Below are positions 40,341 through 47,206 of a stretch of 58,865 nt of DNA, in pieces; the stretch's first letter is position 1, and each line of letters starts with the position of its first letter. The notes under the pieces are model-generated. The model saw nothing but the letters and a program-made list of their open reading frames with translations. It had not been told where the DNA came from and did not search any database. The stretch is taken from positions 1-58,865 of the forward strand of contig CALESJ010000030.1 in NCBI GenBank assembly GCA_937907025.1, read 5' to 3'. Made by a program: the position numbers and the translations under genes. The stretch comes from an uncultured Faecalibacterium sp. (GTDB lineage: Bacteria > Bacillota > Clostridia > Oscillospirales > Ruminococcaceae).

Positions 40341-42143
40341 GTGAAGCCCATCCAAATTCTGGGGATTGCCCCTTATGAAGGCATGGCCAGCCTGATGCGT
40401 CAGGCTGCCAAAAAGCGTCCTGACGTAGAATTGAGCGTGTTTGTCGGCGATCTGTCAGCCGGCGTGCAGCTGGCCGAGTCCCATATCCGCGAAGCCAACT
40501 ACGATGTTATCCTGTCCCGTGGCGGCACCGCAGAGCTGATTCGGGAACAGACATCTCTCCATGTGATTGATATCCCCTTGTCGGTGTACGACATTCTTCG
40601 GTCCATCAAACTGGCGGAAAATCACAATTGCCGGTACGCCATCATCGGATTTCCGGCCATCACCAAAAACGCCACCTTTTTATGTGAGGTTCTTCGCTAC
40701 GATGTGGACATTTACACCATCCATAATGAGGATGAGGCCCGCTCCATCCTGCACACTCTGAAAGAACAGGGCTGCCAGATGCTGCTGTGCGATATGGTGA
40801 CCAACTCCCTGGCTCAGGAATACAACATTCCTGCCATTCTGATCACCTCCGGCATTGAAAGCGTGGAGTCAGCCCTGGATCTGGCCATTCAGGAAGGAAA
40901 TGCACACCGCCGGGCCGTGATGCAGGCAGAGTTTTTCCGCAGTATTGTGCAGGCACTGCCGCTGGATACGGTAGTTTACGATAAGAATGGCGACCTGGCC
41001 TTTCAGGCTGTTTCTTCCCGCCTGCCTGCCAACGTGGAGGAAAAGCTGAAGCACATTGCCATATGTGAAGACGAAGCCCTTCCCCGCAAGAGCTATGTGG
41101 AATCCGATTCGCACCGGTATTCCATCCGGGTCAGCGCTGTCACCGTCAACGAAGAAACCTACCATGTAGCCAGCATCAAGACCAGTCGCCTGCCCTGCAG
41201 CCTGCAAAAGTACGGAATCACCTGGACCGACCGTCAGGAAGCCAGCGATACCTTTTTTGACAGTTTTTACGGCATCACGGAGCCTTTTTCGGCCTCTCAT
41301 TTTACGTTGGAACAATACCTGAAAAGCAGCCAGCCGCTGGTGATTTTCGGGGAGCCGGGCACCGCCAAAATGCAGATTGCCCAGATGATCTACACCAAAA
41401 GTCCCCTTTCTTCCTATCCGATGGTCACCATCAACTGTGGGAAACTGGTTCCCAGCGGCTGGAACTACCTGATGGAAAATGACCAATCCCCCCTGTTGGA
41501 GAGCAACGCCACCATCTGTTTTGACCACATTACGGCCCTGACCGATGCCCAGTTCGATGAGCTGTTTTCCACCGTGCGGGATCTGGGCACCCATAAGCGA
41601 AACCGTCTTCTGTTCATGGCCAGCTGCAGTAACGGTAAGGAGATGAATCCGCGCTACCCGCGCCTGGTGGATATGCTGAACTGCCTGACCCTGTTCATGC
41701 CGCCGCTGCGCAGTCATCTGGAAGACATTCCCCGTCTGGCCAGCCTGTACATCAGCACCCTGAACATGCAGGTGGCCCGGGCGGTCATCGGCTTTGAACC
41801 GGAAGCCGCCCTGAAAATGAAAGACTACACCTGGCCGGGCAACTACGACCAGTTCCACCGCGTTCTGGATGAACTGGTGATGATCACTGACACACCATAT
41901 ATTTCCACCCGCAATGTGGAAAAGATTCTGGCCCGGGAACAGCTCTTGTATCCTCCGGCAGACACCGGCAGCGACACAATTCCCAGCAACCTGACGTTGG
42001 AACAGGTGGACATGCTGGTCATCCAGCGGGTTCTGGCGGAAGAAAAAGGCAACCAGAAGCGCACCGCGGAACGTCTTGGTATCAGCCGCACCACCCTGTG
42101 GCGCATGCTGCAGAAGATGCCAAAAGATTTTTCCGAAACCTGA
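40341..42143 (+). CDS. PrpR_N-domain regulator with degenerate AAA+ domain
   Basis: A 600-residue regulator starting with GTG after GGGAGGA. Residues ~1-185 form a PrpR_N ligand-sensing domain (ILSRGGTAELIRE, DMVTNSLAQEYNIPAILI). A PAS-like segment follows. The region ~325-540 resembles a sigma-54 activator AAA+ domain, but Walker A reads GEPGTAKM, Walker B reads CFDHI in place of DE, and the GAFTGA loop is missing. The end (~555-600) is a Fis-type HTH (QKRTAERLGISRTTLWRML). It is divergent from the acid-sugar operon and almost surely controls it, probably without sigma-54. Confidence 0.85.
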   Translation: MKPIQILGIAPYEGMASLMRQAAKKRPDVELSVFVGDLSAGVQLAESHIREANYDVILSRGGTAELIREQTSLHVIDIPLSVYDILRSIKLAENHNCRYAIIGFPAITKNATFLCEVLRYDVDIYTIHNEDEARSILHTLKEQGCQMLLCDMVTNSLAQEYNIPAILITSGIESVESALDLAIQEGNAHRRAVMQAEFFRSIVQALPLDTVVYDKNGDLAFQAVSSRLPANVEEKLKHIAICEDEALPRKSYVESDSHRYSIRVSAVTVNEETYHVASIKTSRLPCSLQKYGITWTDRQEASDTFFDSFYGITEPFSASHFTLEQYLKSSQPLVIFGEPGTAKMQIAQMIYTKSPLSSYPMVTINCGKLVPSGWNYLMENDQSPLLESNATICFDHITALTDAQFDELFSTVRDLGTHKRNRLLFMASCSNGKEMNPRYPRLVDMLNCLTLFMPPLRSHLEDIPRLASLYISTLNMQVARAVIGFEPEAALKMKDYTWPGNYDQFHRVLDELVMITDTPYISTRNVEKILAREQLLYPPADTGSDTIPSNLTLEQVDMLVIQRVLAEEKGNQKRTAERLGISRTTLWRMLQKMPKDFSET

Positions 42144-42151
42144 ATACAGAA

Positions 42152-42208
42152 AAAAGCGTCCTTCGCTTGGCAGATGTTTTCTGCTGCGAAGGACGCTCTT
42201 ATTTTTTT
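42152..42208. terminator. Bidirectional terminator
   Basis: AGCGTCCTTCGC (42155-42166) pairs with GCGAAGGACGCT (42186-42197), with A and T runs outside. It lies between convergent genes. Confidence 0.88.
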
Positions 42209-42227
42209 GCTGTGCGGTGATTGCGTT

Positions 42228-42956
42228 TCAGTGTCCCGACGGTTTCTGCTCCACCAGTTCCCGCTCGGTGGTCAGGTCGGCATGGAGCAGGGTGATGAAG
42301 ATCACAAACAGCGGCACCATGGTGACCCAGATGGACCGCCCGCCCATCAGGTGCCCGAACACGGTGCCCAACACGGCTCCCGTAATAAAAAAGAACAGCA
42401 TGCCTGCATGGCGGCCCCACTTACGGCGGTGGGATTTATTGGGATTGCCGCGGTGACGCAGTTCGGCGGCAAGACCCACGCCCACCTGCCGGATATGGTT
42501 GGTGACAAAGGTAGTGGCCACCGCCACACCTTCCGCCTGGCGGAAGGTGTTATACTGCATGGACGCAATGAAATTGATACCTACCTGGGCGATCTGCACC
42601 GGGGCAGAGTCGGGCACAAAGCCCAGCGCCAGCACAACCAGCATCTCTATCAACATCAGGATGGTATCCCACCGGACATTCAGCCGGTGCTTGAGGGGAT
42701 TGGGGACCAGTTCGGACACAAACGCCCCCAAAATATACGCCGAGATGGGCACCAGGTAATACACCGCCTTGCTCCATTCCCCGGAGCCCAGAGCCAGCCC
42801 CATAAGTACCACGTTGCCGGTCTGAGCATTGCAGAAAATACCGCCGCGCAGCAAATAGGTATATGCCCCCCAGAACCCCGCCACACAGATCAGGGTGAAA
42901 TAGACCCAATTCTTCTCACAGGTCAAAAACTGTTTTTCCTTCGTTGTTTCCGCCAC
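42228..42956 (-). CDS. YoaK-family (DUF1275) membrane protein
   Basis: A 242-residue inner-membrane protein with about six helices and the family's early motif GGIFCNAQTGNVVLMGLAL (~residues 37-55). A central segment reads SMQYNTFRQAEGVAVATTFVTNHIRQVG. DUF1275 proteins have no settled function; transport has been suggested. On the minus strand a TATAAT box (42996-42991) upstream could be its -10. It is a single-gene unit divergent from an HD-domain gene. Confidence 0.85.
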   Translation of the reverse strand: MAETTKEKQFLTCEKNWVYFTLICVAGFWGAYTYLLRGGIFCNAQTGNVVLMGLALGSGEWSKAVYYLVPISAYILGAFVSELVPNPLKHRLNVRWDTILMLIEMLVVLALGFVPDSAPVQIAQVGINFIASMQYNTFRQAEGVAVATTFVTNHIRQVGVGLAAELRHRGNPNKSHRRKWGRHAGMLFFFITGAVLGTVFGHLMGGRSIWVTMVPLFVIFITLLHADLTTERELVEQKPSGH

Positions 42957-43050
42957 AGTGCTCCTCTTTTCCCATACGCAATATTTGTTTATTATACTCG
43001 CTTTTGGCTGCTGCGGAAAGTGATTTTTCAGAGAAAGATTTTCTCACCTT

Positions 43051-43079
43051 TTGAATTTTATCTTTGATTGCGGTATCAT
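43051..43079 (+). promoter_or_regulatory. Promoter of the HD-domain gene
   Basis: -35 TTGAAT (43051-43056), 17-base spacer, -10 TATCAT (43074-43079), 50 bases before the ATG. Confidence 0.6.
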
Positions 43080-43128
43080 AGAAGAGAACAAAAGATCTGT
43101 ACAGAAAAACTCGGAAAGGAGTACCACC

Positions 43129-43632
43129 ATGGAAAACACACAAATCATCGACCAGCTGACCCGGAAAATGTTTGCTTTCAACGCGGGCGACCCCAAACGT
43201 ATCCAGCATTTGATGAAGGTTCACCGCTTTGCCCAGCTGATTGCCCGCCTGGAGAACCTGGACGACCACACCCGGTTCATCACCGAATGTGCAGCCCTGG
43301 TCCATGATATCGGCATCCGCCCTGCCGAGCACAAATACGGCAGCTGCACCGGCAAGCTGCAGGAGCAGGAAGGCCCGCTGTATGCCCGCCCCATGCTGCA
43401 GGAGATGGGCCTGGATGCAGCCGACATCGACCGCATCTGCTATCTGGTGGGCCACCACCACACCTACACCGGCATCGATGGTCCTGACTACCAGATTCTG
43501 GTGGAAGCGGATTTCCTGGTCAATCTGTACGAGGACGGCACCGGGGAGGAAGGCATTCGCCACGCCTGGGAAACCGTCTTCCGCACCAAGGCCGGCCGTG
43601 ACCTGTGCTCCGAGATTTACGGCGTGAAGTAA
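43129..43632 (+). CDS. HD-domain hydrolase
   Basis: A 167-residue cytoplasmic protein. Histidine-aspartate metal motifs are visible: MKVHRF, ALVHDIG (the HD pair) and LVGHHHTY, then EADFLVN. HD proteins are phosphohydrolases for nucleotides or other phosphoesters. The small size and the late HHH set suggest a stand-alone enzyme of unknown substrate. GGAAAGGAG precedes the ATG. It has its own promoter and terminator. Confidence 0.85.
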   Translation: MENTQIIDQLTRKMFAFNAGDPKRIQHLMKVHRFAQLIARLENLDDHTRFITECAALVHDIGIRPAEHKYGSCTGKLQEQEGPLYARPMLQEMGLDAADIDRICYLVGHHHTYTGIDGPDYQILVEADFLVNLYEDGTGEEGIRHAWETVFRTKAGRDLCSEIYGVK

Positions 43633-43649
43633 GTATTTCCCTCTACAAA

Positions 43650-43688
43650 AAAGTGCCCCCGCCGGGCAACTCCGGCAGGGGCGTTTTG
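43650..43688. terminator. Terminator between HD-domain and oxidoreductase genes
   Basis: GCCCCCGCCGG and CCGGCAGGGGC arms followed by TTTT on the plus side and preceded by an A run, so it can work in both directions. Confidence 0.85.
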
Positions 43689-43699
43689 TTTGTTCGGGT

Positions 43700-44689
43700 T
43701 CAGGAAAGATCCTCGCAGGGGTAACGGATTCCCATTTGTGCCCGCAGGTGGTCCATCTGCTCCATCATGTAGACCGTTTCGGCATGGGGCATAGACGGGC
43801 ACTCGGGCAGGCCCTTCCGGATGCAGTCCACCATCTCCAGCACCTCATACTCATAGCCGGTGAGCTGGGCCGGGCAGCTGACGCTGTGGATCAGGCGATT
43901 TTCAGCATCATAGACCCGCAGCCCCTGGGGATTGTTGATGTTTTCCACCATCATATATCCCTTGGTCCCGTAAACAACACCGTACCGGTCGGACACCGCA
44001 TTGGCGGCAGCCGTCAGATTGGCCACCCGGCCATCCTGCCAGGTCAGGGTGATGCTGTCGGTCAGGTCCACCCCGTTTTCATTCTTGGTGCACAGTCCGT
44101 GTACCGAATCCGGATGCCCGAAGATCATCCCGGCAAAATTCAGGGTATAGACCCCCACATCCAGCAGCGCTCCGCCCGCCAGTTCCGGCACCACGATGCG
44201 GTGATTGCCGGTGATACAATATCCCAGGTTGGCGGTGAGCAGGCGGGGTTCCCCGATCAGGCCGGATTCCAGGGTTTCCCGGATGATACGGCGCATGGGC
44301 TGGTAGCGGGTCCAGATAGCCTCGGTGACCAGGACGCCCTTGCTGCGGGCATACCGGATGGCATCCTCTGCCTGCCGGGCACTGACCGTAAAGGATTTTT
44401 CGCACAGAATATGCTTGCCGTGGTCGGCGCACAATTTGATATGGCCATAATGATGAGAGTGGGGCGTAGCGATATACACAAAGTCCAGAGCCGGGTCCTG
44501 CAGCATTTCCTCGTAGCTGCCAAAGGCTTTCTGTACCCCGTGGGCGGCGGCAAAGCCCTCAGCGCGGGAGAGTTCCCGGGCTGCCACCGCATACAATTCC
44601 ACTTCCGGATGTCCGTTTTGGTTGAGCAGACGGACGGTGTTTGCCATAACGCCGGCGATCTGCCCGGCGCCAAGAATGCCCATTTTCAT
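43700..44689 (-). CDS. Gfo/Idh/MocA-family oxidoreductase
   Basis: A 329-residue NAD(P)-dependent dehydrogenase. The Rossmann motif GILGAGQIAG is at the N-terminus, and VYIATPHSHHYGHIKLC and the family signature CEKSFTVSARQAED follow (~residues 90-110). It would oxidise or reduce a sugar, inositol or similar polyol; trans-dihydrodiol and glucose-fructose types are alternatives. The ATG at 44689 follows AAAGGAGG. No pathway partner is adjacent. Confidence 0.88.
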   Translation of the reverse strand: MKMGILGAGQIAGVMANTVRLLNQNGHPEVELYAVAARELSRAEGFAAAHGVQKAFGSYEEMLQDPALDFVYIATPHSHHYGHIKLCADHGKHILCEKSFTVSARQAEDAIRYARSKGVLVTEAIWTRYQPMRRIIRETLESGLIGEPRLLTANLGYCITGNHRIVVPELAGGALLDVGVYTLNFAGMIFGHPDSVHGLCTKNENGVDLTDSITLTWQDGRVANLTAAANAVSDRYGVVYGTKGYMMVENINNPQGLRVYDAENRLIHSVSCPAQLTGYEYEVLEMVDCIRKGLPECPSMPHAETVYMMEQMDHLRAQMGIRYPCEDLS

Positions 44690-44734
44690 GGCAGGGTCCT
44701 CCTTTTTTGTGGGGGTGAATCTTCCTTGCGTACC

Positions 44735-44764
44735 AGTATACCACGCCGGCCGTTTTCCAGGCAA
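44735..44764 (-). promoter_or_regulatory. Promoter of the Gfo/Idh gene
   Basis: Minus strand: -35 TTGCCT (44764-44759), 18-base spacer, -10 TATACT (44740-44735), preceded by TGG (extended -10). Confidence 0.6.
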
Positions 44765-44774
44765 CCGCCGGGGC

Positions 44775-44803
44775 TTGACGCACTCCGCCTGCCGATATAC
44801 AAT
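44775..44803 (+). promoter_or_regulatory. Promoter of the second EFR1-type gene
   Basis: -35 TTGACG (44775-44780), 17-base spacer, -10 TACAAT (44798-44803). It is back-to-back with the Gfo/Idh promoter. Confidence 0.7.
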
Positions 44804-44850
44804 GGACCCGTTCCTGATTCTGTACCTTGCAAAAAACGGAGGGACCAACC

Positions 44851-45609
44851 ATGATCGTATACTTTACCGGCACCGGCAACAGCCGCTATTGTGCCGAGTT
44901 TCTGGCGGACCGGCTGCAGGACAGCTGCACCGACGCCTTCCATTTTATCCGTGACGGCATTGCCGCCGATCTTTCTTCCGAAAAGCCCTGGGTCTTTGTG
45001 TCGCCCACCTATGCCTGGCAGATTCCCCGTGTATTCGCAGATTTTTTGCGCAGCGGACATTTTGCAGGCAGCCGCGATGCCTACTTTGTGATGACCTGCG
45101 GCAGTGAAGCCGGCAACCCCATTGCCCGCAACCGGGCGCTGTGCCATGACATGGGGCTTGCCTACCGCGGTACAGCCGCCATTGTCATGCCGGAAAATTA
45201 TATTGCCATGTTCAGTGCCCCCGAACCGGAGGAGGCCAAAGCCATTATCAAGGCTGCCCGTCCCGCTTTGGAACAGACCGCCGACTGCATCCGGGCGGGG
45301 CAGGACTTTCCCGCCCTGCCCGTCAGCCGGGTGGACGGGCTGAAGTCCGGGCTGGTGAACGCCCTCTTCTACCGGTTCCAGATCAAGGCCAAACCATTTA
45401 CCGTGTCCGACGCCTGTGTGGCCTGCGGCCGCTGTGAAGCTTCCTGCCCGCTGGGCAATATCCTGCTGCAGGATGGCAAACCCGTTTGGGGCGACTGCTG
45501 CACCCACTGTATGGCCTGCATCTGCGGATGCCCGGTGAACGCCATCGAGTACGGACGCATCAGCCGGGGCAAGCCCCGGTATCAGTGCCCGCCATACAAA
45601 GCCGAATAA
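44851..45609 (+). CDS. EFR1-type flavodoxin-ferredoxin protein, second copy
   Basis: A 252-residue redox protein with the FMN loop YFTGTGNSRYCAE at the N-terminus. Two 4Fe-4S motifs lie near residues 190-235: CVACGRCEASCP and CTHCMACICGCP. It has the same domain plan as the protein at 27079-27834, but a different FMN loop (GTGNS against PTGGT) and low overall similarity, so it is a distant paralog. GGAGGG precedes the ATG. It lacks the Rrf2-type palindromes of the first copy, so regulation probably differs. Confidence 0.88.
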   Translation: MIVYFTGTGNSRYCAEFLADRLQDSCTDAFHFIRDGIAADLSSEKPWVFVSPTYAWQIPRVFADFLRSGHFAGSRDAYFVMTCGSEAGNPIARNRALCHDMGLAYRGTAAIVMPENYIAMFSAPEPEEAKAIIKAARPALEQTADCIRAGQDFPALPVSRVDGLKSGLVNALFYRFQIKAKPFTVSDACVACGRCEASCPLGNILLQDGKPVWGDCCTHCMACICGCPVNAIEYGRISRGKPRYQCPPYKAE

Positions 45610-45611
45610 AC

Positions 45612-45653
45612 ATAAAGAGCAGCCCGGACCTGATTCCGGGCTGCTCTTTTTAT
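45612..45653. terminator. Bidirectional terminator
   Basis: AAAGAGCAGCCCGGA (45614-45628) pairs with TCCGGGCTGCTCTTT (45635-45649). It serves the EFR1 gene and the MATE gene, whose stop codon touches it. Confidence 0.9.
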
Positions 45654-46990
45654 GCGTGTGATTTCGTGTCGGTCCGGCTGCGGTAGACCTTATAGCTCAC
45701 CACGGCGGTCACCACCTCGGTGATCCAGAACGCATGCCACACGCCGTTGGCCTGCCAGAAGCGGCTAAGGACATAGGCCACCGGGATGATGAACACGGTG
45801 TAGCGCATGAGCGAGATGATCAGGGAGGCTCCGCCCATACCCAGGCCTTCCAGGGCGCCGGAGGAAATGACCGACACCGACGAGATCAGAAAGCCCAGAC
45901 TGATAATCCGCAGCGCCGTGGCCCCCGCCGCGATGGTTTCGGCATTTTCAGAAAACAGGCCGATGAGCTGACCGGGAATGGTCCAGCACAGCACGGTGCC
46001 CACCGCCATAATGGCGGCGGACAGCGCCAGGGTGACCCGGTAGATCTTGCGCACCCGGGCATGTTCTCCGGCGCCGTAGTTGTAGCCGATGATAGGCCGC
46101 ATGCCCTGCACAATGCCGTTGGCGGGCAGGTACAGGAAGGTCTGCAGTTTATAGTAAACACCCAGCACCAGCACATACACCTGAGAGTAGGCGGCCAGGA
46201 TCACGTTCAGCGCAGAGATGAGCAGCGAAGGCAGGGCCAGATTCAGGGAAGCAGGCACCCCCACCGCATACAGACGGCTCAAAATACGTTTATTGGGGCG
46301 CAGTGCCTGCCCGCCGATGCGGATATTCAGCGGCCGGACAGTGTAAAAAATCAGATACAGCACCAGGCTGAGGACCTGACCGATGCCGGTGGCGAAGGCA
46401 GCGCCCTCAATTCCCATGCGAGGCACCGGACCCAGGCCAAAAATCATGATCGGGTCCAGCACAATGTTGGTCACGCAGCCGCAAAGCATACTGACCATGG
46501 TAAGCATCATCTGCCCGGCCGCCTGGTAAATCTTCTCAAAGGACATGGACAGAGCAATGACCACCGCAAAGCTGAAAGCGATGCGGGAGTACCGCACCCC
46601 CAGGTCGATCACTACGGCATCCGAGGTAAAGCACCGCAGGAACAGCGGCATCAGGGCGATACACCCCACCGTCAGGACCAGTCCATGCAGTGCATTGCAG
46701 ACTATGCCCTGGGTGGCCGCCTGGTCGGCACGCTCCTTTTCCTGGGCGCCCAGATAGTAGGAGATGACCGCATTGATGCCGATGGCAAATCCGATGGTGA
46801 CGGCATTGATCAGGTTCTGTACCGGAAATACCAGGGACAGGGCGGTCATGGCCTGTTCGCTGATTTTGGCCACAAAGTAACTGTCCACGATGTTGTACAG
46901 GGATGATACCATCATGGACAGAACCATCGGCAGCGACATGGACAGGACCAGGGGCAGGACGGGTTTTTGCTTCATGAATGTCTGTTCCAT
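45650..46990 (-). CDS. MATE-family multidrug/toxin exporter
   Basis: A 446-residue membrane protein with 12 predicted helices in two related halves. The first-half motif MVSSLYNIVDSYFVAKISEQAMTAL is typical of the bacterial NorM/DinF-like branch. It would extrude drugs or metabolites using a sodium or proton gradient. The ATG at 46990 follows AGAGGAA. A ~150-base leader with an intrinsic-terminator hairpin separates the promoter from the start, so expression is likely controlled by attenuation. Confidence 0.92.
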   Translation of the reverse strand: MEQTFMKQKPVLPLVLSMSLPMVLSMMVSSLYNIVDSYFVAKISEQAMTALSLVFPVQNLINAVTIGFAIGINAVISYYLGAQEKERADQAATQGIVCNALHGLVLTVGCIALMPLFLRCFTSDAVVIDLGVRYSRIAFSFAVVIALSMSFEKIYQAAGQMMLTMVSMLCGCVTNIVLDPIMIFGLGPVPRMGIEGAAFATGIGQVLSLVLYLIFYTVRPLNIRIGGQALRPNKRILSRLYAVGVPASLNLALPSLLISALNVILAAYSQVYVLVLGVYYKLQTFLYLPANGIVQGMRPIIGYNYGAGEHARVRKIYRVTLALSAAIMAVGTVLCWTIPGQLIGLFSENAETIAAGATALRIISLGFLISSVSVISSGALEGLGMGGASLIISLMRYTVFIIPVAYVLSRFWQANGVWHAFWITEVVTAVVSYKVYRSRTDTKSHA

Positions 46991-47034
46991 AGGGGCGGGT
47001 TCCTCTTTCTTTCGTCTGACAGGGTCCGGACAAG

Positions 47035-47081
47035 AAAAAAGCCACACGATCTGCCCGGAACGAAGGGCAAACTCGTGTGGC
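47035..47081 (-). promoter_or_regulatory. Attenuator hairpin in the MATE gene leader
   Basis: Minus strand: GCCACACGA (47081-47073) pairs with TCGTGTGGC (47049-47041), followed by TTTTTT (47040-47035). TGCCC/GGGCA pairs inside the stem. Upstream leader bases TGTGG (near 47110) could pair with CCACA of the first arm and prevent the hairpin. A second stem CCGTCC/GGACGG lies near 47115-47131. This is the layout of a riboswitch or leader attenuator; no known class is recognised. Confidence 0.6.
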
Positions 47082-47145
47082 GAAAAGTAACTTGTGCGTA
47101 CCTAAAATCCACAGCCGTCCGTTATGGACGGTTTAACGGTATACT

Positions 47146-47174
47146 ATGGTACCGCCGGGCGGGCAAAATGTCAA
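47146..47174 (-). promoter_or_regulatory. MATE gene promoter within an inverted repeat
   Basis: Minus strand: -35 TTGACA (47174-47169), 17-base spacer, -10 TACCAT (47151-47146). The -35 touches the arm of a repeat GGCAAAAT (47162-47169) and ATTTTGCC (47193-47200), which also encloses a GC-rich CCGGC/GCCGG stem. The stem may end the upstream EAL gene's transcript. Confidence 0.55.
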
Positions 47175-47206
47175 GGGCCGGCAGGCCGGAAAATTTTGCC
47201 GGTCGA

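Noticed and set aside
46991..47140. T-box or guanidine-type riboswitch before the MATE gene
   Set aside because: No T-box antiterminator sequence and no paired ACGR-loop hairpins were found; only the generic attenuator layout is supported.
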